From: Camelus bactrianus
Lineage: Eukaryota; Chordata; Mammalia; Artiodactyla; Camelidae
DNA: 64,000 nt
Direction of reading: 5' to 3'
Assembly: GCF_048773025.1 (NCBI RefSeq)
Contig: NC_133543.1
Location: forward strand, 60,178,104-60,242,103
The notes below the pieces were generated by a model, which was given only the letters and a program-made list of their open reading frames with translations, ran no database searches and had not been told where the DNA came from. Positions 47,227-58,689 of the stretch are shown here, one piece after another. The position numbers and the translations under genes were made by a program. The number at the start of each line of letters is the position of its first letter. Position 1 is the stretch's first letter.

Positions 47227-47315
47227 CAAGAACAGAAAGTGTAATATATGAGGCTGATGTAAGATGGTAACATTTCTCTTTGTATAATTCAATGCCTGTT
47301 TTCAAAACACAGTAT
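47227..47315 (-). other. Exon-like 89-bp stretch with strong splice signals
   Basis: On the minus strand a pyrimidine-rich run ending TTTTGTAG precedes base 47315, with a branch-like CTTAAT upstream, and CTTG|GTAAGT follows base 47227. Both match the splice consensus well. One frame stays open across it (…ELYKEKCYHLTSAS…); the other two are closed. No family is recognised and no partner exon was identified, so it could be a non-coding RNA exon, a cryptic exon or chance. Confidence 0.25.
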
Positions 47316-47837
47316 CTACAAAAGAAGATATTAAGATAAATTCAGACAAACTCCCTTTGAAATCAAAACCTAAATGCTTCAACCTGAACTTAAAAATGGG
47401 TGCTCCAAGTTCCAGTTAGAGCTAGAAAATTGAGTCCTGAGCTGTCATTTGTTTCCAAATTGCATTGCAGTTTCCCAAAAGACAAAGGAAAATAGGGTGG
47501 GGAGCATTTTCCAGAAACGACACTTAGAATAGTTTGACTTGGCTGTTGTTTACAATGAAAGTTGTTTAAAAGATAACGTAAGTGACTCTTGCAGATAGGA
47601 CCCTGAGAATTGAAAGTTACCTGTCAGAAGATGATCTTAATACTATCTGCATATAAAATAGCTCCTCCAGAACACAGAAATATCACATAACATAACATTG
47701 GTGACAGGGAATATGGTTCCTTCTGAACTTTAGTCATAGAGGTTTATTTCATCAGTGATTTCAGAACTGTCTGAATGTTTTGAATTTTTAGAAATAGATT
47801 TGTAACACATATTTATGTATATATTTATCTTGTTTGA

Positions 47838-48353
47838 TTGTCATACTCAGGGGTTGGAGGAGGAAGTAGAATTTTTATTCTTTGTTCTGTTAAGAATCGA
47901 ATATATGACCTACACAAAGCAGATCAGTCAAATTTCCACGAGGCCGTGTTAGCTGCCTTCCCACAGGTGCAGGGTAATAATTGTCAGGCTCTTGGTGCAA
48001 GCAATGGAGCCAACTGGCCATCAGGAGTGAAAAGGGAATTCTTAAAAGAGTATGAAGTCTGCAGATTGGAGGGAGGTTGTTCTGGAAAATGTGTGAGACC
48101 CAAAGGGATTCTGGGAGTTAGGCAGCATGGACTTTCTGGCCAAGACACTAACACTGGATACAACAATCAGACATGCATTGCCTCGACTCACCACACCTTC
48201 ATGCAAAGCCCTAGGATGCTTGGTTCTGTCTGCCCAGGGGTGGGGAGAGAGAGGATTTTCCCATTCAGCTTCCATGACAGAAGTGGAGCACTGGATCCCA
48301 CTAACACTATGCCCAAAGCAGTCTTCCTAAAAAGGAAGGCAGGTATTAGATAA
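47838..48353 (+). other. Longest open frame in the window (171 codons), unproven
   Basis: The frame opens with TTG; its first ATG is near codon 118, so as a plain ORF only about 50 residues would be made. It has no signal peptide, membrane segment or domain that I recognise; it contains several cysteines. An acceptor-like CATACTCAG ends at 47850 and a donor-like GCAG|GTATTA follows 48342, which would make a 492-bp phase 1-1 exon. Frames of this length are expected once or twice by chance in 64 kb of six-frame sequence. Confidence 0.2.
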
Positions 48354-49054
48354 CAGAAACAAAAAGAAGAAATTAAGAGAAAAATATCTATGGTATTATT
48401 GTTCCCTCTTCTCTGAAAGATCCAAAATATGAAGACAGAGCAAGAGCTAGAAAAGCCTTCTCTTTTAGGCTTACCTGATTACCTTCAGAGCCCTGGGACC
48501 CTATATGCATTTTAAAGGCTAATTTAAATGGCTGCAATACATTTGAATGTCTTAGATGAAAGACAGTTTTCAAAACACCATTTCAGTCAACTGGAATTTC
48601 AATGAAACCTCAAACATAATCTATTTACACACATTTTATAAATGACATGACACTAAGCTGTTGGATAAAATGTGAAAGAAGCAATAAATGAACAGATGTT
48701 CTGTTAACATGGTATCTATACATTTGGAAAGGTACAGAATGACTTTGAGTATGATACCTTATCTTAGGGAAAACTGTTGTCATTGAAATGAATCTCTGAT
48801 TTGTAGACAAAGATGATGGGAACATGAAGATGTTAAAATCACAGGCCAAATACATTATAATAAATAACACAGCAGTCAAAATTGCTCTATGACAGATAAA
48901 ATAAAAATCTAGTACAGCTAGAGTTTGGCATTAAAAAAAGAGGAAATCAACCCATAGAAATAATTGTCAAACTTTTTTTTTTTCTAATGGCTCCTGAAGA
49001 GTGCTTTAGATGCCTGAGTTTGAAAATCTCAGTCCAGAATATAAAACTTATGTC

Positions 49055-49605
49055 CAAATCCATTCTCCACACAGGAACCAAAGTGAACTTTCTAAAACAC
49101 AAATTGGATCATGTTATTCCCCTTTCTTAAACCTTCACATGTCTTCTTATGCCACTTAGAATTTAATTCAAACAGCATTCTGGAACCTCCAGTACCCTCT
49201 GCTTTCCGCCCTTGAAACCTTGCCTCTAGCCAATTCTCCCCTTTGTTTTCTGTCTCCTGGACTCACTGGCATTTCAGTATCTTGAGAAAGCCCAAGCTCT
49301 TTCCAACCTCAGGACCTTTGCACATCCTATTTTCTTTGCTTAGAATGTCCTTGCTCCTTTTCCACCTTCCTTTCTCATGGCTAGTTACTACTTAACCATC
49401 AAATCTCAGCTTAAATGAGGACCCACCCATCCCCAATAATAAGCAAAATGTAAAATTCTTTACTTATTATCTATCACCCCCATGGGACTATATACATCTT
49501 GAGGGTAGTGGATGGGTCTTTCTCTTCCCTGCACATTTCACAGTATCTGACAAGTAGCAAGTATTCAATTAACATTGGTTGTACAAATCAGTGAGTTTTG
49601 AATAA
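49055..49605 (+). mobile_element. LINE L2 3' region
   Basis: 'attggatcatgttattccccttt', 'cctcaggacctttgcacatcc', 'tgcttagaatgtccttgctcc', 'aaatctcagcttaaatgaggacc', 'actatatacatcttgagggtagtgg' and a tail 'gtagcaagtattcaattaacattggttg' reproduce the L2 3' end from about 550 bases upstream to its terminus. Confidence 0.9.
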
Positions 49606-49802
49606 ATATTTTATTCTGTCATTTTCATCTTTTTAGAAAGGTCAAGTATATTTTATATGAAATAGTATTGTGTTTCATGATTCAGATGAATTATTTTTAA
49701 ACAGATGAGATAAAAGTGTAAATTATCAAGTTCACCAAAGCAAACTAATTTGCTGCAGTTTCAAAATAAGGAGATACCCTGTAATTAAGGCTGAGCTCTT
49801 AC

Positions 49803-50035
49803 TGGCACAGTAGCTAAGAGAGGAGCCCAAGGAGACAGGCTGATTGAGTTGGAATCTGGGCTGACCTCTGTGTCAGCTGTAAGACCTTAAATAAATTACT
49901 TTCTGAAACTCAACTTTCTCATCTGAAAAGTGGGAGAAATAATCCCCTCATTGGGTTGAGGTGAGGATTAAATAGACACCATAAAGAAAGCATCTGAAAT
50001 AGCACCTGTCATATTGTGAACAATTATTATTACCC
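49803..50035 (+). mobile_element. MIR SINE
   Basis: 'ggcacagtagctaagagaggagc', 'ttggaatctgggctgacctc', 'agctgtaagaccttaaataaattactttctgaaactcaactttctcatctgaaaagtggg', 'gaggattaaatagacaccata' run through the full MIR consensus. Confidence 0.9.
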
Positions 50036-50838
50036 AAGTAAAACCTCCAAGTTCAGTGCAGGGACTTTTGTACATTGAAAATTGCAACATTTTTTATAAT
50101 CGTTAGACCTTGACCCAACTTACTTGCCAGGTTGCCCAAAGTGATGAAAATCATTTTAGAGTCTGTGTTATGCTGTCTTTCTAACCTCATGCCAAAAAAG
50201 CTCTGCTTATATGGAGCTTCATCAGTTATTTTGGAGTATCTGCCTTAGCCAGCTATTTTGATCACTTCCCAACTTGAACATGTTTTGGTTATTTGAAATG
50301 TTGAAGTCAACATTTTTAAAAAGAAATTGGACCTGATCTGCACCTGGCATTATTTATTACTCTAAATTATTTGAATCTTATCCAGCTTCAAACCCCCATC
50401 TGTAAAAAGTGCTGGCAAGCAGAGAAAAAAATATATGAACTATTACGTGTTATAATATGCTTCTTCTTCCCCTGAGCTCTTATCCCCATGACATTTGGCA
50501 TCATTTTGAAGTTATGCAGAGCACAGTATCAGTCTAATAATTGCCTACACATTGTTATCAAATGCTTTTCAGGAAAGAAACAACAATACTTTCATAATAA
50601 CAAAAAAGTAAAAGAAAACAGGTTTAAAGATGCCTTTTTTATGAAAAATGAAATGGCTCATTATCTGAACTCATGGCTGATGATCCTGGTTATTAAAGTC
50701 ATATATAGAACAATGTATACACATTAATAGCCTCTTGTAATCCTTGTCAGCTAGAATTCTATAAATACAGCATTTTCCTTTCAATCATTCTGGAGCACCC
50801 TCTCCAGATTATATTTAGTCTTTATTTTAACAACAGCA
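50036..50838. other. Unique sequence
   Basis: No gene or repeat recognised. The frame at 50488-50727 has no known domain. Confidence 0.4.
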
Positions 50839-50847
50839 TATGTTTCT

Positions 50848-50968
50848 TTCTTTTTCTTTTTCTTTTTTTAATGGAGGTACTGGGGATTAAACCCAGAACC
50901 TCATGCATGCTAAGCATGCATTCTACCACTGAGCTATACCCACCTTCCCTTCTCCCCCGCCAAAACTG
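50848..50968 (-). mobile_element. Camelid tRNA-derived SINE, antisense
   Basis: The minus strand reads C/G-rich start, 'tatagctcagtggtagaatgc' (A box), 'gcatgcttagcatgcatgagg', B box GGTTTAATCC (50893-50884) and an A-rich tail (T/C-rich on the plus strand, 50848-50869). TATGTTTCT is repeated at 50839-50847 and 50969-50977 as the target-site duplication. The B box has one change from the copies at 6.5 and 7.8 kb, so it may be somewhat older. Confidence 0.9.
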
Positions 50969-50977
50969 TATGTTTCT

Positions 50978-51652
50978 GCCAGGTTGTGTACCTATTTAGT
51001 CTTATTCTGTATGTTCAACTGTTTCTACCAGGTGCTTCTGAACAATATTATTAAACAAAACATTGTTATTCAGTGCCTTTAGACTTGAAAAATATAAGCA
51101 ATTTTTACTTATGTATTAGAAAAGAAAATTGTAGAATCATAAAATATAGACTTTAGTGGGATCTTGAATATGTTCTGTCTCAACCAAGGCTGGGGACTTT
51201 TGAACAAAGCACTCACAACTCAGAACAGCACTCACTCTATTTCTACACCTCTTTGCTAATGGAATTATTTGGGTTTAATTAGGTTCAAATGTGCCTTCCT
51301 GAAACTTTTGGATCTACTCTAGAGAGCTTCACAGGATACATCTAATCCTTTTACTACATGACTTTCCATAAAAATGAGAAGACAATGATTATATCACCCA
51401 CCCCCCAAATACTTTAGTTTGTATTTGAAATATTGAGTTTGTTATCTTCAAAAAAGAAGTTGGACTCAGTCTGCACTCCTAAGTTTCCATTTCCACAGTC
51501 TACATATTTTCAGGTCCTTTTGTTAGTGGGTAGTACAGTCATAATTAACAGTTCATTCTTGAGATCTCCCTTAAGAAGTAGAGTTATAGAAATCAAGTCT
51601 ACTTGGGCTAATTTTATTCCTCCTTTATTTTCAAAATTCCATAATATTAGAG
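50978..51652. other. Unique sequence
   Basis: No repeat family or gene recognised; a short C-rich run lies near 51399-51406. Confidence 0.4.
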
Positions 51653-52087
51653 CCTATATTGGGTTGAAGGTGACCCCCACAAAAGGTATGTACCCATCCT
51701 AACCCCTGAAGTCTGTGGACATGACTTCTTTGGAAAAGGAGGTTTTGCAGATATAAGTAAGTTAAGAGTCTTGAGATCACTCAGGATTTAGAGTGGATCC
51801 TACATCTAAAGCCAAGAATACCTATAAGAGACACACAGAGGAGAGACACATGGAGAGATGACCAGAAGACAGGGACAGAAATTGGAGTGATGCACTCACA
51901 AGCCAAGGAAAACGTGCAGCCACTAGAAGCTGGAAGAGGCAAGAAAGAATTCTCCCCAAAACCTCCAGAGGGAACATAACTTTATTTCAGGCTTCTGGAC
52001 TCTAGAACTATGAGAGATTAAACTTCTGTTGTTACAAGCCACCTACATAGTAATAATGTATTTTAGCAACCATAGGAAACTGATACA
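51653..52087 (+). mobile_element. MLT1-type LTR (ERVL-MaLR), fossil
   Basis: 'attgggttgaaggtgacccccacaaaaggtatg', 'tttggaaaaggaggttttgcagatataagtaagttaag', 'agacacacagaggagagacac', 'gttgttacaagccac' and the end 'accataggaaactgataca' are the MLT1 LTR blocks from start to end. Solitary and diverged. Confidence 0.9.
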
Positions 52088-52352
52088 GAGTTCTCTATCA
52101 TTCTGCATTTCCAAATCTATTCAATAGAGCAGCTGCCAAGTGAGAGCCCATTCTCCTTTCTTTTGATTTAAAAAAAATTAATTCATTAATTTTATTTACC
52201 AGTAATGCTCCTGCCACCAATCGTGAAAAGTGGGTTATTAGAGGAGACTGTGAAACTGTGTAAAAGAGAAAAAAAAATGTATACCCACAGGCACAAACAC
52301 ACAAACTTTCACATACAGTGTTATTGACCAACCATATAAGAGCCAATAACCC

Positions 52353-52793
52353 TGTATTCGGTTGCTGGGGCTGCTATGACAAAGTTCTATAAACTGGAAG
52401 ACTTAAACAGAAATGTATTTTCTCACAGGTCTAGAGGCCAGAAGTCCAAGATCAAAGCTGCAGCAGGATTGATTCCTTTGAAAGCTGTGAGGAAGAAAAC
52501 TCTCTCTGAGCCTCTAGTGGTTTGCTGGCAATATTTGGCATTCCTTGGCATGTAGAAGCATCACCCCAATTTCTTTCTTCATCTCCACATAGCATTTTCT
52601 TTATGTACTTTCTGTCTCCAACTTAAGGACACCAGCCATAATGGATTAGAGGCCCACCTACTTCAATAAGACCTAGTCTTAACTAATTACTTCTGCAATG
52701 ACCCTATTTCCAGATCAGGTCATATTCTCAAGTACGAGAGGTTAGGACTTAGCATATGAATTTGGAGGAGGACACAGTTTAACCCATAATAAC
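52353..52793 (-). mobile_element. MLT1-type LTR (ERVL-MaLR), fossil, opposite strand
   Basis: Read on the plus strand it starts 'tgtattcggttgctggggctgctatgac' and ends 'acacagtttaacccataa', the reverse of an MLT1 LTR. It includes 'tctcacaggtctagaggccagaagtcc' and 'ctatttccagatcaggtcatattc'. With the LTR at 51653-52087 it forms a head-to-head inverted pair of diverged copies about 265 bp apart. Confidence 0.88.
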
Positions 52794-52939
52794 CCCTCAA
52801 ATTAATTACCCTTGAGGTACATACTACATGTTCAGAATTGTGCTCACTGTCATATGAAGTAGAAAGATTTGTGTCATGGTTTCTACTCTGAAAGAATTTC
52901 CTTGGATGGACATGTTAAATAATAACTAGAAAAACTTAA

Positions 52940-53245
52940 GATTACTTAATTTGTGTGACATGAAGACAAATACTGTGTGATTCCACTTTTATCAGGTATC
53001 TAAAGTAGTCAAATTTATAGAAAGTAGAACAGTGGTTCCCAGGGCCTGAGCAGGGGTGGGGGAAGTAAAAAGGGGAGTTGTTTGATGGTTTAATGGGTAT
53101 AGAGTTTCAGTTTTGCAAGATGAAAATGTTCTCGAGGTCTGTTTCACAACATTGTGAATATACTTAACACTACCAAACTATACACTTAAAAATGGTCAAG
53201 ATGATAAACTTTATGTTATATGTTTTTTACAATAGTAAAAAATAA
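52940..53245 (+). mobile_element. L1 3' UTR (L1MA/L1MB type)
   Basis: 'caaatactgtgtgattccacttttatcaggtatctaaagtagtcaaatttatagaaag', 'gtttaatgggtatagagtttcagttttgcaagatgaaaatgttct' and 'aactatacacttaaaaatggtcaagatg...aaa' are the characteristic 3' UTR blocks. 5' truncated. Confidence 0.88.
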
Positions 53246-53689
53246 AATAACCAAAGCAAAGAATAGAGTAGATGGGTTCAAGAACAAATTAGACATACAC
53301 TCTAAAGTATGAGGAATAAATAATAAGAATGTCAAAAAATAAGATTTCATGAAAGTCATGGAAGACAAGAAAAGATAGAGGCAATATTAAAGACCAGAGG
53401 CAAGTGAGGAGAAATCACTCACAGCTTCAGAAGAGTTCCTAGATCAGAAAAAGGACATTAGTGAAAAACTGGTTTAAAAAAATTAACTAGTAAATAGAAG
53501 AAAAATAAAGTTTAGTTTAGTTAATCTTGTCCCAAAGTTACATTCTTGTTCTTGATAGTTGTACTATGGTAAGGTTAGATTAGTTGTTAGAGAAAAGGGG
53601 GATTAGAGCTATAAGTACCTCCTTTGACCTATTTTTGCACCTTTTCTGTAAGTCTAAAGTGTGTTCATAATTTTAAAAAAAAATAGACT
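53246..53689 (+). mobile_element. Probable old L1-type 3' end
   Basis: 'cttgatagttgtactatggtaagg' and 'ttgcaccttttctgtaagtctaaagtgtgttcataatttt' with a terminal A-run resemble the end of an old LINE (L1-like) 3' UTR common in mammals. The 5' limit is unclear. Confidence 0.5.
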
Positions 53690-53824
53690 TGCAGCACAGT
53701 GTAAACTGCTATGTTCATATCCTAGTACTACCACTTAACTAGCTGTGTGAATTTGAAAAAGTTACTTAACCTCTCTGGTACTCATATTCCTTATATGTAA
53801 GATGAGAATGTTACCAACATTTAC

Positions 53825-54472
53825 GTCTTTTTTTTTTTTTTAATTTTTATTGAGGTGTAGTTGATTTACAATGTTAGTTTCAGGTGTACAGCAAAGTAAT
53901 TCAGTTATACATATACATACTTTTTTTTTCTTTTCAGATTCTTTTCCATTTTATGTTATGACAAGAAATTAAATATAGTTCCCTGTGCTATACAGTAGGT
54001 CCTTGTGGTTTATCTATTTTATAATATCGTGATGTGTATCTGTTGATCCCCAACCCCTAATTTATCCCTCCCTGCCCTTTCCCCTTTGGTAACCATAATT
54101 TGTTTTCTATGTCCATGAGTCTGGTTTTAGTTTGTAAATAGAATTTCTATAATTTTGTTTTAGATTCCACATATAATTGATATTACATATTTGTCCTTCT
54201 CTGTCTGACTTTACTCAATATGATAATCTCTAGGTCCATCCATCTTTCTGCAAATGGCATTATTTCATTTTTTTTTAATGGTTGAGTAATATACCACTTT
54301 GTGTTTGTGTGTGTGTGTTTCTCTTTTTAATTGAGTTATAGTCAGTTTACAATGTTGTGTCAATTTCTGGTGTACAGCACAATTTTTCAGTCATACATGG
54401 ACATACATATGTTCATTTTCATATTCTTTATACCACATCTTCTTTATGCAGTCATCTGTTGATGGATACCGG
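53825..54472 (-). mobile_element. Even-toed-ungulate L1 3' end, inserted in MIR
   Basis: A T-run (53828-53841) and 'aatttttattgaggtgtagttgatttacaatgtt' start the antisense L1 3' end. 'atagttccctgtgctatacagtaggtcctt', 'ctaatttatccctccctgccctttcccctttggtaacc' and 'tcaatatgataatctctaggtccatcca' follow. It is 5' truncated at 54472, beside the right copy of the CATTTAC duplication. A second L1 end interrupts it. Confidence 0.9.
54318..54430 (-). mobile_element. Second L1 3' end nested in the first
   Basis: 'aattgagttatagtcagtttacaatgttgtgtcaatttctggtgtacagcac' is a different, apparently younger L1 3' end, with its short T-rich tail at 54318-54329. After about 54430 the outer L1 resumes with 'ataccacatcttctttatgcagtcatctgttgatgga'. 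The insertion is only about 110 bp long. Confidence 0.8.
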
Positions 54473-54565
54473 CATTTACTTCACTTGGTTGTTATAAAGA
54501 TTAAATGAGTGAATAATAGTAAGATGCCTGGCACATAACAAGCATTATAAAAGTGAAAGATAAAA

Positions 54566-55684
54566 ATGTAAATTATTGCTAAAAGGATGTGTTGACTAGT
54601 TAAGAATGTAATTGGTTAATAAAACATTCAGAGTCTCTGAAGAGAAAGCAAGGAGAAACAAATCATTGAGAAGAGGTTCAACTTTGGACAGTATAAAGGA
54701 TACTTTTTCTGTTGAGGCTAGAGGAAAGATTGTGGGATGGGTATATAATAATGTATCTAATTGAAAACAAAAAGTCAAAGGACTTTCTTACCTAAAAGGT
54801 GATTTATATTTCATAAAATAGAATTCTTGACTAAATATGAGATGGTGGAAGGAGTTAAAGAAATTGGCCTGTGTATGTTTGTAGTCAGGATGGAGGAATC
54901 TTCTGGGGAAGGCAAAAAAGTCAGGTGACCCTTGTAGACATGTTGATAGCTGAACACCTTGTAAGTAGACTGATGATATTTGCTAGAAAGAGAGCCTTTA
55001 TCTATGGAATTCTTTTAACAGGATGTTCCTATTTTAGGATTGCTCACAATAAACAGACCTAGCTTTATGGATTTATGGGGCATGGCTCTCCAGAAAATGT
55101 CACACAAGCTAAGTGACTATTTGGGGTACAAAATGGAGATATTTCATAACCTAAATGCTCCTGCTTTATAAAATAACCCATGAGCATTTTCTAGAGGCCC
55201 CTGTGCCTGTTGATTGCTCATATCCTTGAAAGTACTAGTAAAGCTTGTTAGTGGAGAAGATCTCTGAGTTATGTGAGCCAATTTGATGAACATATCCTTC
55301 AGGTTAGCTCAATGAACAGGAAATAACGGAGCAAGAGGTGTAAGGAAATTAAACTTGGAACAGAGAAGGGAGCTGACAAAGGAGATGTAGAGCAAGTGTT
55401 GAAGACCTAGGGACTAGAGACAATGAATGGATAGTGTCACCAGTCCTTGTGGACATGTAATTTCTCCAGGAGTGCTCAGCAAACTGAATATAGGAAATGA
55501 GAAGGTGCATGGTTCAGCCAATGGAAATGGGTCTTTTTTAAAGGATGACAGTAGCTGACAAGACTAGAAAGAAGATAATGGAATTGAGGGCACTTGAAAA
55601 AAGAGAGAAAGAAAGAGAAAGAGAGAGGTTTAAGTGCAGTATTATGAGGTCAAAGTTGAATATGGAAGGGAGTGAAAACATAAG
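54566..55684. other. Unique sequence
   Basis: No repeat family recognised with confidence. A GAAA-rich tract lies at about 55598-55625. The minus-strand frame at 55538-55765 is serine/leucine-rich because of that tract. Confidence 0.4.
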
Positions 55685-55878
55685 AGCTCTATGGGGTAGG
55701 CTATGGAGCAAGGCCTGAATTTGAATCATTGTCCTCCAACTTCTCTTAAGCCTCAGTTTCCTCATGTGTGAAATGGGATAATAATTCCTACTTCATTGGC
55801 TTGTCATATGGTTTAAATGATATAATGTGGTAAAGCACTCAGGACAATGTAAGTGCACAGTAGACTGTCATTTATTGA
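55685..55878 (+). mobile_element. MIR SINE
   Basis: 'gcctgaatttgaatcattgtcctcc', 'gcctcagtttcctcatgtgtgaaatgggataataattcctacttcattggcttgtcatatggtttaaatgat', 'taaagcactcaggacaatg' run through MIR from the tRNA-like part to the 3' end. Confidence 0.9.
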
Positions 55879-57400
55879 ATAAATTGGTTGTAAGAAAATG
55901 AAGAGGTCAAGAAGATCAAAGCTTTGATGAAGTTAAGACATGGTTGGCAGAAGTAAATAACTGAAAGGCTTGAAAGAATCTGAAGCTGGTCAGAGAATGG
56001 AGTATTAGAGTTTACGATTTCAAGTATGAAACCTTTTCAGGGAATAGAAAGGTGCAGGGTGAGGAGCCAGTGTCCCGTGGGCAACTAACATGCATGAGTG
56101 TAGCAGTCACTGTCATTGATGGAATCAGAACTATGAGGCTTCTGGCACCAATCCCCAAAGAATCAGTTTTAACATTTTTTTCTTCTCACTGATGTAAGCC
56201 TCATGCAGCTAAAATTAACCCTACCTTATAAATTCTTAACACTCTGAAGTTTGTGTTGGAAACAGATTGATTTGGTTTTTATTTCTTGCATAATGTAAAC
56301 ATTGCTGAGGACAAGGGTGCCTTTCTCATCCTGTTAACCTCGGTGGATCCAGTTCTGCTATTTCCCCGTGAACAATGCATTATCTGAGGTCCATTAAGCA
56401 ATGAGGCAAGAAACACTATTTATGCAATGGCAGTTTTCATTTAAATTATATTGTAAACAATATTCCATTTGGCTAACTTATGAAATCAAAGCGTAAAGCA
56501 TATTCTAGCATAGTTTCTAAAGAACAGATCAGTTCAAATCACTAACAGATTTGCAGAAATTGGTTATGTAATGTAATATTTCAGCAGAGTGAATGATTTA
56601 AATTAATGTAACTTGTTGAAGTTAATAGTAACACACTTGAGAATAATTCACAGAGATGTTTAATCAAAGGAAAACATATAAACATCAGAAATAGACAAGG
56701 TTAGAAATATACTAATATCAATGTTAATGACATTCACATGGTTCTTCTACATTTTTGTGGTATAAATAGTCCAGAAAACACACAGTAACCAATAATTTGA
56801 AAAAAATAGAAAACTGAGAATTTATAATAGCATGACCAATGCTCTTGCATATAATTATAAGAAATTATAAAATTGGCAGGTAAAACTGTAATCCTAAATA
56901 TTATATCCATGTGATATCCATGTAGTTTAAGTATTGATTAGGCTCCTGTTCAGAATAATTTTATTTCTACTTTGAGTATACAAAAATGTTATTATGTTGT
57001 ATTCATAAATAAGGGTTTTTTTTTTTTCAATTTAGACTATTCTACAAAATACCAAGCATCCAAATATTTAGAAAATTGGCATGGCTGATTTTTTTGGTAT
57101 AATATAATATATAGTATCATAGTAAAACATAGTATAATATGTACAAGCATAGTAACATAACAGTATTATGGTTTTATGCTTTGTAAAATTTTAGTTGGTA
57201 GATTTTGTCATAAATTTTTATGAGAATAGTTCATTCTTTCCAAGTGAAAAAAGAAGTGGTTTGACAGCTCTTTCTGTTATCATTATAAACTGGTAGCTAA
57301 ATCCATTCTAAAGTTATAGTGAAGATAAGGTTTCTGTTGTTTAAATCTGTCCAAAAAGGAATATGCTATTGTATAACATCTTAAAAGTTTTAATCACTTT
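55879..57400. other. Unique sequence, possible regulatory element
   Basis: No gene. About 56240-56640 is repeat-free with repeated TAAT/ATTTAAAT words and scattered CpGs, and could be conserved non-coding DNA. A T-run lies near 57016-57028, and TATAAT-type low-complexity sequence at 57100-57150. Confidence 0.4.
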
Positions 57401-58189
57401 ATCTTCTTTTTCTGTTCTTTTCTCACATCTGCCCCTTTAATGCAGGATTTGGCCAAGGTCCTATCCTCTGACTTCTTCTATTTTTCTCTCCTTTAAAATG
57501 TTATTATAATCAAAGAAATGCACGCTTGTTACAATTACTCAAATACTACCAAAAAATAGATGATGGAAAACAACAGTATCCCTCAAATTTTCTTCCACTC
57601 CCTTGTCTGTTCCTCAGAAACAACCTCTTAACAATTTCTATTTTAATAACTAAATAATATGCTTTAAATCCTTCAGTTTATTGATCTGACAACTTGATGC
57701 TATCTATCAGCCAGCATGCTGAATTTTGAGATCTAGTGTGTTAGTACTATCTCCTATTCCTACCTTTGCTTCCTTCTCCCGATGTGTATAGTTAGTGTAT
57801 TATTATTTTTAATTCTCCAAATCCTTACATTCATCATTTTAAGTAATATCCTTAATCATGTCTCTTGTTCTATTAATTTAGATAGAATCCCTTAACTCTC
57901 CACTTAAAAAATTAAGATATTTGGCTCCCTACTCTTCCTTCTACTTTTCTTCCATCCCAGTATCCCTTCCACTTCCCACACTCTGTCAACTAGCTTTTAT
58001 TTTTAAGCCTCCAGGGTTGTTAACACTCACCTTCTATCTTGCAACCACAGCCCAGCTTTCTATGTTTTTCCCCAGATTAAATGTAGCGGCCCAGAAACAG
58101 CATTTACATGATCACTATTATATAAATATTGTTCAAAGTTGGACCAAGACTGTACAAAAATTGCATTACATTTTCCTATAGTTCTAATG
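57401..58189. other. T/C-rich sequence, origin unclear
   Basis: Pyrimidine-rich. It may belong to the same old repeat seen downstream, but I cannot place it. The frame at 57921-58181 has no known domain. Confidence 0.35.
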
Positions 58190-58620
58190 TTACAACCCCC
58201 AGGAACACTCAAGGGAGATTGTGGCGGCTTTGCAATGTGTCCATGTGTACTATGATCAGTGAGGCTGAACTACATTTCCCGGAATTCCTTTCCTACGTGA
58301 TTCCTGTTAGTGTGGGCCAGGAGAGGCATTTTGTATGAAAGTTTGAAGGCCAAACTGAAGTAGTCATATTGTTTTTCTGCTCAGTAGTCTGAGTCAGGGA
58401 CAAGAGAAGCTGTCGAACTCTTGCACATTTTTGCACATTTACTGGCTCACTGTGTTGGCAAGGAGGCAAGGAGCCTACCACTCCTGCATCTCTCCCTAGA
58501 TCTTTCAGTTTCTTTGATCTCTGAGCCAGGTGGATGTTTAATTCCATTACAAAAGGAGCCAGTTTATCCCGCAGAACACACACATCATCAAAGTTGGAGG
58601 TGGTGAGAAATTGGCACAGA
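58190..58620 (+). repeat. Possible ancient repeat
   Basis: 'gaactacatttcccggaattcctttcc' and 'gtgggccaggagaggcattttgt' resemble a segment found in old mammalian LTR- or DNA-type repeats ('ctacatttcccagaattcc', 'ggccaatgagaggcac'). The limits are guesses. Confidence 0.35.
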
Positions 58621-58689
58621 TTTCAGTCTGTTCTTGTAGATTTCAGCTAGTGTTCATTGTTTCTGGTATGCTTACTCCACACTATTTTT

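Larger units (their letters stand above)
46276..49050. other. Unique sequence with exon-like pieces
   Basis: No recognised interspersed repeat. About 46540-46740 is TAATTA-rich and may be conserved non-coding DNA. Two exon-like stretches (47227-47315 minus, 47851-48342 plus) are listed separately. A T-run lies near 48974-48984. Confidence 0.4.
53690..54565 (+). mobile_element. MIR SINE split by a later L1
   Basis: The left part (53690-53824) has 'accacttaactagctgtgtgaatttgaaaaagttacttaacctctctggtactcat'. The right part (54473-54565) continues with 'ttggttgttataaagattaaatgag...gatgcctggcacataacaagcatt'. Together they make one MIR. CATTTAC is duplicated at 53818-53824 and 54473-54479 around the intervening L1. 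Confidence 0.9.
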
